Made by a program: the position numbers and the translations under genes
Shown: positions 42,009 to 53,185 of the stretch, one piece after another
How the letters are laid out: each line of letters begins with the position of its first letter
Position numbering within the stretch: position 1 is the stretch's first letter
Notes under the pieces: model-generated
The model's input: only the letters and a program-made list of their open reading frames with translations
The model's database searches: none
What the model was told of the DNA's origin: nothing
DNA from: Tenebrio molitor
Taxonomy: Eukaryota; Arthropoda; Insecta; Coleoptera; Tenebrionidae
Direction: 5' to 3'
NCBI RefSeq assembly: GCF_963966145.1
Contig: NC_091046.1
Location: forward strand, 18,042,001-18,106,000
DNA: 64,000 nt

Positions 42009-44267
42009 GGGACTAAATGTAGTAGATCCCTAACTAAGGAACAACCCACGGAGACACCTGAAATATAAACATTTGGTTGCTACCGGGATGGAAAGTGGAA
42101 ACTTTGCAATTTTGATTAAAGGGTTGAACAATATCTAGATGCTTGCCACACCAAAAGCGTCACTCGGAATAATTAGAAGGGGATCAAAAATGAGGGAGTG
42201 CGCTTATAAAAAGTAAAAGCCACAGACCCACGCTAAAACTTGGCGCCCTTTTCTTTTAGGAAAGTTAGTGAATTGTAAAACCAGATTTGACAACAAAAAA
42301 CGTGATCCGTGCAATTTTATAAAATTTACAAACCTAGAACCAGGCGGCCTTACTCTCCTTCACAAGCTTACAAATGTTAAAAGCGTGATACATGGGGATG
42401 GTCGAGATAATTGCGGATTTTATACAATATGGTGGGAACATCAACAACCCACGTGCGACCATCATGATAGTTAAAATACATTTCGCGCGAAACAGACATA
42501 ATTTTAGTACCGCAAACATACCTAGTTCAAAACAGAAGCTGGACAACAACATTTAGCCCAGTTCAATAAAACCAACTAAAATCGCACAATTAGCACACAG
42601 AAAAAATACACGGTACTTCTGTACTACTCTGCGGTCAAGAAAAAGTGCCCTCCAAAAAAAAAACATGGCCGTTCATCCCCCTGTCGACTTTCACCCACGC
42701 CCCCAAGCGGTCGCCGACGGTACCGAACGCCGGTAATTCTATAGCTTCATTGGCGGTTAGTTTTGAATTCAAAAGCGGTTATCTCAGCCTAGACCTAGAT
42801 CCGCTTCCGCTAACTAACCGTTGACCCCACGTTACTTTACTAGCTAACCCCACGACTTCCCGAATGTCACCTAGCTCCTATAGGGTCGTACCTACAACAT
42901 TCTAACTCTGACTCATCCGAAACCTAACGGTGCTTACTTAGCGACACATGGAAAACCCGAGTTTAATTTAACAGAACAAAGATTAAAATATTAAAAATAT
43001 AAGTAACAACATAAATAGCGCCACCTCCTCTACGTGACTACCAATGCTACAATCGCTGGCTAGGTTAAACTAAAATGGCGGGTAAAGTGCCGTAACGAAA
43101 ATGGTGGCAAAAATGGACGCACGTGAGTCAGGCGATGGCTACTAATTTGCGAAATTAATTGATTGCCTGAAAATTACATCTTCCGGGAGAAACCTAGGGG
43201 ATAACGCTTAAAATTAACAACTCGGTGCTTCTCGAGAGAAACAGAATGCAACAAAATAATATCTACAAACATATCCTCTACCACGTGGTCCTGGTATCAA
43301 GGAAAAAAACCACGAACGCGGGTTAATTTTTCGGGGGTGCATTGAAAAGTTTAATTCTCCAAAGGAGGCACAAAATATCTACATAAACGGGACGGTAGCG
43401 GGATTGATTTCTCGTTTAACTCACGGTTTCAAAAAAATGGATCGCTCTCAACACTGGATTCTTTTCGAAACAAAAGCAAAAACACACCGTCACACGTCGG
43501 AACCCGCCAAAAAAGTGGCCTCTCTAAAGTCACTAGATATGTAGTGACGTTAGGCCTCTCTTCCCCTATCTACCCTCTACCTGCCGTGTTGCCAACCCCT
43601 CCCTTAATTCCTCGTCTGTCCGGTAGTACTTTCGTTTTTGGCGCGCTATTGTGGCGGTGGGTAATTCAAATTTAAATTTTAAACTATGTCACTACAAGTG
43701 CATTACTTTTCACATGTGAGGAGTATTTTTTACGATACTATTTAATAAAATAAAAGACCTAAACAAAACTTTTTCACTTTTTGGAAAAAATACCCAATTT
43801 TTGAAGAGCTGTATGTCGGAAGCTACTGAACGCACAGAGTTCACTTAGGCCCCAAATTATAGTGAATTTAATCTAGTTTTAAAAAAGTAAGTTCAACTTT
43901 TTCTATGAGACTCATACCTTAGGAGATATTGAGCAAAAACTGAAAATAGTGCGAAAATGTTGTTGTTCTTTGGCTACTATGCAGTCTTTCGAAATTACAA
44001 ATTTGGTGCTGAGGTCCAAAGTCCAAACAACATATTAAAAAATGGGAATTGGGTGCCTTAAAGGCCCTTATAAACGTGTATCATACGCTATTTTTTATTA
44101 TACCCGCACTACAATCTGAAAATTATAACAAAAAAAGTTAATTGAAATACCTCTTCCGAAGTACCTAATCTATGTCATTAGTCGTTGATATAGAAATGGT
44201 CAATTGTTGTTGTTCGTTGCCATGTAGGTGAATTGGTTGTTACCTAAGCAACCCTGAAAGCTTTTAT

Positions 44268-44552
44268 TTGACGAATTTGTGTGTAAATTGAGCCTTTTTT
44301 GGCAAGCGTGGGCCATTTTAAAACGCGAGTGAAACGAGCGTTTTAAAGGCCCACGCGTGCCAATAAAGGCCCAATTTACACACGAACGAGTTGAATACAA
44401 CGTTTTTTTATTCGACGAGCCCCTTAAAGGCTCCAAATCGCTTAAAATCTTTAAAATTAGCTTGACGTTTCGTTTTGACAAGTTGTGACATTTATCAAAA
44501 TCCGTTCACATAGGAGAAAATTCTCAAATTCTGACAGTGTAGAACAAAAAAG
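44268..44552. mobile_element. TTGTTCGACACTG family copy
   Basis: Starts near GACGAATTTGTGTGTAAATT and ends CTGACAGTGTAGAACAAAAA. It carries GGCCCACGCGTGCC, CCCAATTTACACACGAACGA and CGACGAGCCCCTTAAAGG. Same orientation as 10785-11050. The 93-codon minus-strand ORF is the repeat read through. Confidence 0.7.
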
Positions 44553-45352
44553 GACCTTTTTCGCACGCATTTTAGTGTCAAAAACAGGAATTATGATTCA
44601 CATTATAATGATCTATACTCCGTACGGTGATAGATTGCACGTTTTTAAATTCTAGTTCCAAAACATAAAGCAGTGAAAAATACTAAACTCTCCATCTCAA
44701 TTGTTTCACGTTATGTAGAAAACCGTTGTATCCCTGCAGATTAATTCCCGCCAAACCAGTTTCTGTGTCTGTCTTCTGTCAAAAAACGTGCAATCTATCA
44801 GAGTACGGAGTATATAGTCCATTCATTTTAAATCTTGGGTTTAGTAATAAAACTTGCCTGCTTTGACACTTGTCCGAAACTCAGTGAATCTAAAACTGTG
44901 TTCAATACCGAGTGTCAACTACCAAACCTGACCATAGGAATTTAACATGAAAAATAGTTTTTGCGTGATTTCAGGTACCTACTTCATTAAGAAATTGATT
45001 AAATTTAACATTTGTTAAATGGTCAAGTTATTAGAAACATTTTTATTCACATTTATCAAAATGTCGAAATATGTTTGTGTTTAAATTTACTACTAAAATC
45101 GCCCAATAATTTGATTATTAAAAATACCATCCCAAACATTACATTTCTGAGGGCATTGCGTTCTTGTAGTTAAATTTATCCGCGGATTTTCTTGAGACAA
45201 ATATCGAGTGTTCTGGGTGGCTCATTATTTAACATACATTTGCATTGGTCAGTAAAACATCTGTTTTTAGGTACTATAAATATGTTCTGCTTACCTTATC
45301 TATACGACGGGTGCAGGTAATAATAAGACATCCCAAGCGTAGACAGAAAGTA
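44553..45352. other. No recognised gene
   Basis: Contains ACTCCGTACGGTGATAGATT at 44615 and its inverse ATCAGAGTACGGAGTATA at 44796, which may bound a further degenerate element of about 200 bp. Otherwise nothing identified. Confidence 0.4.
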
Positions 45353-45720
45353 CTATTGCGAGCAAAAAAAGTGGGACATCAAACTTCTGTCAGTTTTGAA
45401 AAATTCAATGTAGTTCAAGCTTTATTGTCATTTTGCCTTTGATTATTGTCATAGAAATTTGACACTATTCAAGCTGACAGTTTACAATTTTATTTTATAC
45501 TCCTATTTTCCTTTTCCAAATGCCCTCTTCTTTTGATAAAGGTAGATTTTGATTGGGACTTTGCATTAAATAAATATTCACGTGTGCTTACTTACATTTA
45601 TTCCCTACAATCTCCAATACTTAATGACAATTCAAAGTAGGGTTAGAATCACATAAGGGTTATTTCACATTAAAAGTCAAGACAATGACGTTGATGTCCC
45701 ACTTTTTTTGCCCGCAATAG
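45353..45720. mobile_element. MITE, CTATTGCGGGCAAAAAA family, complete
   Basis: CTATTGCGAGCAAAAAAAGT and ACTTTTTTTGCCCGCAATAG are inverted with GGGACATCAA/TTGATGTCCC next, TA on both sides, 368 bp. A truncated sibling lies at 40240-40504. The terminal CTAT(T/G)GCGG resembles the ends of 57576-57933 and 61771-63003. Confidence 0.88.
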
Positions 45721-46384
45721 TACATAATAATGGGGTTTTCCAGAATTTTAAAAATACAGGACCGGCCGGCCGTAAGCCACTAAACAATTATAGTCTTAGT
45801 TGTACCGTTCAAGAAATAACTTGTGTTGTGTAAAGTGAATTCAGTGCGTTAATTTTACTCAATATGTCAGGTGGTTTGGGTCATTTGACTTATCAGTCTG
45901 AACAAATTATTCTTAATGTGCTGGAATATTTGTTGCCAATACTGGTGAATCATCTAGTGAATTTGATTCAGATGACGATTAATTTTCTATTTGTTTATGT
46001 AAGTATTTTATTATTTTATTTATTAATTTACTTTAAAGTATACATGTAATAGATACTTTATTAATTACTCTTATTTCTTGATTTAGTAATCTTATTTCTC
46101 AAATACAAAATTTTCCAATACAAAATCAACAATCTCTTAACATTTTTTTGGTCACTGATCGCAAAATGTGTTTTAATTTTTTTTTATTTGCGGATACTTT
46201 AAGGTCTCTTTCTTTTGCTCGTCGATAAGATGGTGAAAGTACGACGTGGTACCAATTTTATGTGAACAGAGGGATTACTACTTTACAGTACCCACACAAT
46301 GAAAACTTGCCGCTTTCGTAATTTACGGCGTTTTGAGTTTACAACTTTACCCAAGATTTAAAATGAATGGACTATACCTACATT

Positions 46385-46490
46385 ACTTCTTTCCGCCAAA
46401 TATTCGAACCTGCGCAAAACGTGTACAAGAGTGGTGGTGATCTTCATCGAAGCGGAGGGGCCCTACGTTGTGTTTTTCTTTTGGCTGGAT
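46385..46490. mobile_element. Fragment of the 3.76-kb element family
   Basis: ACTTCTTTCCGCCAAATATT through GGGGCCCTACGTTGTG and TTCTTTTGGC matches the first 110 bp of 39935-43694 and 60002-63073. It has no matching right end. Confidence 0.75.
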
Positions 46491-46554
46491 TTAAAAATCG
46501 CCAAGTTTTAAATTAGTATTTTAAAATAAGAATAGCACCAATTATCTTATTTTT

Positions 46555-46700
46555 AGTATCATTTTAAGCGTAATAATTTCACCTTTCTAGTGATACCATT
46601 ACCTTAGCTGTAAGTTAAATTGGCGAGCAGGAATCAGCAAAAACGTTCAATACAATGTTAATTGCCTATGTTCGAGTTTGAGAATGCACAGGCTGTATTT
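46555..46700. repeat. 145-bp dispersed repeat, copy 2 (inverted)
   Basis: Inverse of 30346-30490 (TTAAGCGTAATAATTTCACC through GCACAGGCTG). Confidence 0.75.
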
Positions 46701-46910
46701 TACAGTGTGGCCAGGAAAGTGGTGGCAAGATTTCTAATTAGTTCCACCAGATGGAATTAAGAGAAAATATTTTTGATATATGGCAACATTACAAAACATT
46801 GTCCGTGTCACTGTAAATTAGGTTAAGCAAAAGTCAAAAATAATGAACATCTAAACATTCAAAAATGTATTTAAAATAAAAGTTGTCACTACTTTCGTGG
46901 GTACACTGTA

Positions 46911-47090
46911 CTATTGGGGACACGGAAAACTGGGCAGATGTGTCATTCAGTTGTCAAAATTTCTAAACCATACCTTAGCTACTCATAACCAAGTTTTTGA
47001 AAATATCAATTATAATGACGGTAAAGGTTTTACATTGACACTTTTTGAAATGACAATAACAGACTGCCCAGGATCCCATGTCCCTCATTG
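46911..47090. mobile_element. MITE, CCGGACACGG family, diverged
   Basis: CTATTGGGGACACGGAAAAC / GATCCCATGTCCCTCATTG and CTGGGCAG/CTGCCCAG are imperfect inverted ends, TA-flanked. 180 bp. Confidence 0.65.
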
Positions 47091-47163
47091 TACAATGCGA
47101 TAACGCATTTTTATTATTGAACTGTCGTAAAATTAGATCACTGATATTTGAGAAATGCAAATA

Positions 47164-47492
47164 CAGCGTGATCAAAAAGGACTGTTTGAGTTGGCAGTAC
47201 TGATTTTTACCAAAGTTTTACTTTTAAAGGTATAACGAGAGTAACTTTCAGTTGTTGACGGCTTCACACTGACAGTTGACAGCTCAAGTTGTTTCTTACC
47301 GTTGATTTTTATCGTGGAGGAAGAAAAAGTCTTTTCTCCCTCCACGATTTTTATACATACATAACCTACAATTTTGTCGCTGTTGATTTCACATGAAATA
47401 CCTGTCAAAAGACGTATCCAGTTGCAGAATTGCAAACAGCCGAATAAAAAAATGCTCTTAATTGTATTGCCAACTTCTTTTTGATCATCCGG
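47164..47492. mobile_element. MITE, GGGTGATCA family, copy 2
   Basis: CAGCGTGATCAAAAAGGACT and TTTTTGATCATCCGG ends; TTGAGTTGGCAGTAC/TTGCCAACTTC inside. TA on both sides. It is about 105 bp longer than 147-370, and the extra part contains a hairpin (CGTGGAGGAAGAAAAAG / CTTTTCTCCCTCCACG). Confidence 0.75.
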
Positions 47493-50022
47493 TATATAAT
47501 TGTGTCAAAATAAATTACTCCCTAGGATTTAGGGATTTTCGTTACTAGGTTGCCATAAATTTGGTTAGGTTGGAAGCTATGTGGTTTCTGGTGACAAGCA
47601 AAAGATAACTCAAAAATGTAAGGCAGCAAATTCTTTGTAACGGTTGCAAATAGCTAATTTCTCTCTAACTAATAGATGTGTTTTCGTTTCACAATCAGTT
47701 TTGATTTCCGGCTGTACATAAAATGACGAACATATATTTTTTACAACCTTATTTTTACAAGCAATAGAACGAGAGCCCTAATTTTTCTAATGTTGGTTAT
47801 ACATGGAAACAACTAATGTCGCCAAGAAATCAACAGCCACTTATAATAATAATTTGAACAGGTAAAAACGTATTCTTGATTCCTAGGTTATGTTTTCAAA
47901 TATTCCTAATTTTACAGATTTCTAAGAAACGTTTCAAGCTGGTTCACGCTCAATTTAAACCGTCAAATTAATTTGACATTTAAGTAAGTAATGACTTTAT
48001 TTATAGACAATGATTTCATACACAATATAAATGTAATTGGTTTCGCCTTATCTGTTGCAAAAATGATTGTTATTGTATGATTTTGTGTACTTATATAAAA
48101 AAATCCTACAGATGCTAATTTGTAAAAACAAGAACTAAATATATAGGTACCTATCCTATTTATAGTTCAGCAGTTTATTCATAATTGAACAGAAATTCAT
48201 AAATCAGCCATTAATTAAATGAAAAACGAATTAAATTTTCACATACATGCAGGTAAGTAAGCACCTATATCAATTGGTTTTATGCGTCCAATTACTCAGT
48301 GAAATATGTGTTGCCTATTTTAAAAGATTATTGATTGATTGATTGATTTTTTCCATATAGATATTTATAATCAGTATATGAATATTGATAGTAATCTACG
48401 TCCAAAACAAAACTGTAAACACAAATGCAATGGACAGTTAACTCAAAATTTTTATTATTAAATAAATATCTAGATGTTATAGCTATAGCTTGTACTTACC
48501 TATATTGAAAAAAAAATTAATACTTTTATTCAATATTAAGGCTGCCTATCTGTAACCAAATAAAAAATTTCTAGGTATAATATTAAACATACTCTGCAGC
48601 TATTAAAGCAAAAAACAAGTTATACATTTTGCGTTATCCACCATTCAAGTTTATTTTATATGTAATTGAAGCGTTCTTGTTTCTTTTTATAAGTTACAAT
48701 AATATGACATGTTTACGCTGTACCCCTGTACCTAACATCTTAGAACGGAACACTCAAATTGCCTATTTATGAGAATAGCAGAAGGTTCAAAAATGTTAAA
48801 TGATTAGGCAACTCAACAAACGCACTTGTTTAACAAGATTCTTTACATTTTTGTAGAGATTTTGGTTGTTAGTTGAATAATTGCAAGGTGGTACAAAAGT
48901 ACCTAGTAATAATTGATTTCTTTATTTTTATATAAATTGAGAAGGAGATATGTATATATGAAAATTAATAAAATCTAAATCATTTTAATTTTTCACGCCA
49001 ACCAATAAATTTAAATGAATACCGCATTTATCTTGATCTAAAAAGCGTTTAAAAATCTAATCACCAGTAATAACAGTAATTCAGTTGCACCTAATTTACA
49101 GCGAAAGTTAAAAATTTTGTAGATATAAAAACTAGACAAAAATGAATAGGGAATTTTTCCTTTTTTGAATTTTTTATAACTAGGTACAGTTTAAAATTTG
49201 TAATAAAATGTAATTAAATGTAATGTTTCAAGTACCTGTAACATTTTAAATTTATCTAGTGTTTAAGAATACGGGGGAAGATTGGGGCAATTATTTTGCT
49301 TTCTAAGAATAATTATGGAATTCCCTATTCATTTTCGCCTAGTTTATATCCAAATCCTTGTGAAAAAGATATCTTTTATGTTGAAAGTTTTCGCAACCTT
49401 TTCATCATAAAAATAAAATCTTATACATATTTACTTATTATACGAGTACAGTGTGAACATAAAGTTTGGAATAAAATTAATAATAGCGTTATGTGATGTT
49501 TTTTTAATTGACCTCAAACAAAAATAAACAAACATCTAAGGTTAACAATAAAATTTAACGCACATATTGAAATTGCCCCCCGCTAACGATTTGGCAGTTA
49601 TCGACACGAGTGTAAAAACTTTGTACTATGCTCAATAATGTCAGAGCTGATTTGTTCCATTTCAGCTCGAATTTTCTGCCCTAAATTTTCTAAATTGTTT
49701 GGTCTATTAAAATAAACCGTTGATTTTAAAATAATAACCCTATAGAAAAACAATTACATTAAAAATTAAATAAAATGTATGTTTCTCAAAAAAATTATTA
49801 TGTAAGGTACCAAATTCATTTATCGATTAGGTAATAGGAAGCTCTATCAGAAAAAGAAGAAAATAGTGGGGGTTGTCATTTAAAAAAATTGGTGATGACG
49901 TCATTGCCCAAAAACTAATGATGGCATTTTTCGAAATAAAATCGACCTGTCCAAGCAATTGTTTGCAAAACGTCACATAACACTATTATGAATTTTGTTA
50001 TAAACTTTATGTTCATATTGTA
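47493..50022. other. No recognised gene, about 2.5 kb
   Basis: AT-rich with only short frames that lack recognisable motifs. A short GATT microsatellite lies near 48331. This is the longest featureless stretch of the window. Confidence 0.5.
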
Positions 50023-50268
50023 CAGTCGCGAGCAATAAATTTTGGTCGTCAAGGTCATTCTTGGACGCAATCGAAAATGCTCCATCGTAAAAGAGTCGTA
50101 AATATCATAACCTATCATCATGTTGTATGACATTAATTGTCATTTTGTTCTCATTTTTTTGACACTTTGTTGACATGGGCATAATCAGGCAGGGAAATTT
50201 TTAAAATTTGTGACAATCTAACCAAATTTTGAAATGATATTGACGACCAAAATTTATTGCTCGCGGCA
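50023..50268. mobile_element. MITE, CAGTCGCGAGCAATAAA ends
   Basis: CAGTCGCGAGCAATAAATTT and AAATTTATTGCTCGCGGCAG are inverted, continuing TGGTCGTCAA/TTGACGACCA. TA lies on the left only. The 72-codon minus-strand ORF extends beyond the element and is not supported. Confidence 0.8.
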
Positions 50269-50441
50269 GTTTATTATATCACACAGAAAGGGTAATTTTA
50301 TATTAATGCATTGCACAAAAGCTCTCATATTACAGCTTCATACTAATACCCTATCACTTTGTAGTCAATATTGCAAAATGTGCTATTAAAAATCAGAGTT
50401 TTTATCAATTAATTTACCTCTTTACAATTACTCGTATATTA

Positions 50442-51925
50442 CACTTCGCCGCAAAATTAACGCATAATTTAAAAAATTAATCCTATTCCATTTTACAAAT
50501 TTTTTCACTGCTAGTTGGAAACCAAAAATGTTCATTCAGATTATCTTCATGTTTTTGTGCGATATTCATTAAAAATCATTGATTAGTTTTTGTTAAATTC
50601 TAAAAAAACCAAAATGTTGCACTTTTTGCTCATAGGTATCGAAGAATTTTGCTACATATTTATTAACCAAATGAGCTAGATATTGTTTCTGTCATATTTT
50701 ATAATAAAATGAATTGTAATCAACGACATTCAAGAAATTTTTCACCGGAAGAATGTACAGTGACTGTAGCATTTTCCGAAGAAGGAAGAACGCAGCAAAG
50801 TATTGCAGAACGTTTTGGTGTGATGCAATCAACCATTTCAATAGTCATAAATCGGTACCTAGAAACTGGAATCAACAAAAGACGAACCGGGAAGGGGCGA
50901 GAACGAATGACAACGGCTAAACAAGACAGATTTTTAAGATTACAGACGTTAAGACAGAGGTTTGTAACAAGTACTAGCCTTCAAGAAGCCTTTTCTTTGA
51001 GGTATAACGCTCCGATCAGCCAAGACACAATTAGCAGAAGGTTAGCAGAACATCAGCTACTACCCTACGTTCCTGTTACTGGTCCACTTTTAACGGCAGA
51101 ACATCATTTAGAATTTGCTCATGCACATTTAAACTGGCAAGAAGCTGATTGGGCTAGAGTGCTGTTTACGAACGAGTCTAGGTTTTGTAGATTTTCCAAT
51201 GACAGGCGTATGAGGGTTTATAGACGACCAGGGGAACGTTACGTTCAATGTAACATTGCTCAGACCGTCAGTTATGGTGGAGGCTCAATTATGGTTTGGG
51301 GTGGGATATCTTTAGAAGGTCGTACGGAGCTGGTAATTGTAAACCAGGGAAGGTTAGCAGCAGACAGATACGTAACAACCATTTTGGAACCTCATGTTGT
51401 ACCTTACGCACCTTACATCGGCGAAAATTCCATATTGATGAATGATAATGCCTGGCCTCACACAGCTCAGATAGTGAGACAATACCTTCAGGAAGTTAGA
51501 ATTGTCACTATGAATTGGCCAGTTCGCAGCGCGGATTTGAATCCCATTGAACATTTATGGGACAAAATGGGCAGAAGCCTAAAAACCTTGTATCCACCTG
51601 CATTAACTCTTGGTGATCTTGGAAACCACCTTACAGAAATTTGGAATACTATCGATCAAAATGACATTAGAACGTTGATATCGAGTATGGGTAGACGATG
51701 TGAAGCAGTTATTAATGCAAGAGGATTGTTTTTTTTTTCGAAGTTGATTTTGTTAAGCTTCAAAATACCTACCCTGTATATTTCTGTTTATTTAATTAAA
51801 AATTACAAAATAAATGCTTTACTATTATAACGTAACTTAATTTTTCATAATACATAATTTAAAATTAAAATTTACAGACTTTTTTTAAGTTTTTAAACAG
51901 TATGCGTTAATTTTGCGGCGAAGTG
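50442..51925 (+). mobile_element. Tc1-like transposon, nearly full length (copy 1)
   Basis: 26-bp inverted ends CACTTCGCCGCAAAATTAAC... and ...GTTAATTTTGCGGCGAAGTG; TA on both sides (50440-50441, 51926-51927). 1484 bp holding one transposase frame. Its sister is the broken copy at 58721-63293. Confidence 0.95.
50709..51830 (+). CDS. Tc1-like transposase with altered catalytic residue and lost stop
   Basis: Nuclear cut-and-paste DNA transposase by family. Residues 10-60 hold the first HTH (QQSIAERFGVMQSTISIVIN), followed by a basic stretch (KRRTGKGRERM) and a second HTH (about 70-115). Catalytic core: LFTNESRF, where position 155 is Asn in place of the usual first Asp; GGGSIMVWGGI at 191-200; D246 in LMNDNAWPH; E281 in SADLNPIEHLWD. 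Spacing D246-E281 is DD34E. The conserved C-terminus ends VINARG at about residue 338. A roughly 20-bp deletion relative to the sister removes the stop, so 34 extra residues are read into the 3' end. No other stop or frameshift. Probably inactive because of N155, unless transposition is supplied in trans. Confidence 0.9.
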   Translation: MNCNQRHSRNFSPEECTVTVAFSEEGRTQQSIAERFGVMQSTISIVINRYLETGINKRRTGKGRERMTTAKQDRFLRLQTLRQRFVTSTSLQEAFSLRYNAPISQDTISRRLAEHQLLPYVPVTGPLLTAEHHLEFAHAHLNWQEADWARVLFTNESRFCRFSNDRRMRVYRRPGERYVQCNIAQTVSYGGGSIMVWGGISLEGRTELVIVNQGRLAADRYVTTILEPHVVPYAPYIGENSILMNDNAWPHTAQIVRQYLQEVRIVTMNWPVRSADLNPIEHLWDKMGRSLKTLYPPALTLGDLGNHLTEIWNTIDQNDIRTLISSMGRRCEAVINARGLFFFSKLILLSFKIPTLYISVYLIKNYKINALLL

Positions 51926-51974
51926 TATATTACCTACCTCTGTCCCAAAATATGGTATACATTTTTTTTACATA

Positions 51975-52332
51975 AAGTCCATTCAAAAATCAAAAAACCA
52001 CCACCTGTTGCTTTAGGTTGGTAAAATTTAAAAAATCCTAGGTAGATATTTTTTCATACTATGTTGGTAACTATAAATTAGGACATTTATTTGATTCAAA
52101 ATAAAATTCAATCGCTTTGAATTCCGTTCATATTGTTTTATTAGCAGCATATTTCATTTATTTATTGATTCTTATTATTTTTCCTTAAACATGCCCAGAA
52201 AAACAAGACATTTAATAAAACGCTTAACCTCAAAATTACAATGCTCACCAAATTTTACACTAAACAGCGTTGCCGATAGTAATTATCAAGGAAAATGCGA
52301 CGTTGGTGGTTTTTTGATTTTTGAATGGACTT
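51975..52332. mobile_element. MITE-2, copy 1
   Basis: Perfect ends AAGTCCATTCAAAAATCAAA and TTTGATTTTTGAATGGACTT, continuing AAACCACCAC/GTGGTGGTTT-like. TA both sides, 358 bp. Same orientation as 58083-58432. Subterminal text CCACCACCTGTTG and CAGCGTTGCCGAT resembles MITE-1 although the termini differ. Confidence 0.9.
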
Positions 52333-52338
52333 TACATA

Positions 52339-53083
52339 CAGGTCGCTAAGTAAGTATGGATACAGCTAAATATTTTCAGAACGGTTTAACAGAGATCGTT
52401 TAAATTCGGCACACAGTTAGAAGTGTTGAAATTCTAGCATTTGACATTTTTTTGAATTTTCTAAAATCATTTATTTTGAAGATACAAGGCTAACTTGATT
52501 TTTTTTAAATGGCACAGGGGGTCAAATTTAATATCTTTAAAGAGTATTTTTTTTTGGGAATTCAGTGATGTAACCATGCATATCTTATTTTAACCGAAAC
52601 CTTATAAAAAAATTATCGAATTAATAAAATTGGAAAAAAATCTAACCTTGGAAATGTTGTCTTTATCTATCGTTAATTCTTTGCCATCTGTATTTTGACC
52701 AAAAAATAAAGAAAAGCTAATAATAAGTGCAAAAATTAGACATTTAACCGAAACAGAATGTATTTTAATAAAAAAAATAAAAAGTTTAAACACAAAATAC
52801 ATAAATGTTATGCTACAAAAGATTTTCAAAATGACGGCGATGTGGGTGTGTGTTATATCACTGAATTCACAAAAAAATACTATTCAAAAATATTAAATTT
52901 GACCCCCTTGCCATTTAAAAAAAATCAATTTAGCCTTGTATCTTTAGAATAAATGAGGGTAGAACATTGAAAAAAATCTCAAATGATAGAATTTAAACAC
53001 TTATAACTGTGTGCCAAATTTCAACGAGTTCTCGTAAACCGTTCTGAAAATATTTAGCTGTATCCATACTTTTTAGCAATCTG
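52339..53083. mobile_element. Foldback element with about 200-bp arms
   Basis: CAGGTCGCTAAGTAAGTATG and CATACTTTTTAGCAATCTG at the ends, TA-flanked. The arms continue GGATACAGCTAAATATTTTC / complement, GCACACAGTTAGAAGTGTT / complement and GGGGGTCAAATTTAATAT / complement near 52891. 745 bp, 6 bp from MITE-2 and about 100 bp from the coiled-coil gene start. Centre ORFs are not supported. Confidence 0.85.
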
Positions 53084-53185
53084 TATATGTATTTTCAATT
53101 TCAAACGTATACCATATTTTCGAATAGAGGTGCTTAGTACTATGTATATTTTATCTGTTCTGTGTTTTCTGTTTTTATTTTAGAA

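Larger units (their letters stand above)
39935..43694. mobile_element. 3.76-kb noncoding element with 5-bp target duplication
   Basis: Begins TTGTAAT, ends GTCACTA, flanked by CAAGT on both sides (39930-39934, 43695-43699). A shorter relative at 60002-63073 has the same ends and its own 5-bp duplication, AAATA. No long reading frame. It is clearly GC-richer than the surroundings. Landmarks shared with the relative: TTCCGCCAAATATTCGAACC, ACCACGTGGTCCTGG, CGGGAGAAAC, TTTGGCGCGCT. It is too long for a MITE. The size and duplication fit a solo LTR of a retroelement with giant LTRs, but the ends are not TG...CA, so the class is left open. A truncated MITE lies at 40240-40504. Confidence 0.75.
38452..44042. 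repeat. Large inverted-arm structure, about 5.6 kb
   Basis: The left arm, about 38452-38710 (TGTTTGGACCTCAGC, CCTAAGGTATGAGTCTCATA, AAATTGGGTATTTTTTCCAA), is the inverse of the right arm, about 43765-44042. The arms enclose a MITE (38785-39111), a decayed coding fragment (39319-39880) and the 3.76-kb element (39935-43694). Removing the recognised insertions leaves about 1.5 kb, so this may have been a transposon or foldback unit that was later filled. Confidence 0.65.

Noticed and set aside
44200..44481. 93-codon minus-strand ORF
   Set aside because: Related ORFs occur in other copies of the same noncoding repeat (10785, 13765), so it is the repeat read through.
53162..53185. Upstream start (MFSVFILE) for the coiled-coil gene
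   Set aside because: It begins with GTG, and the stretch is a pyrimidine tract plus AG, more likely a 3' splice site before the ATG at 53186.
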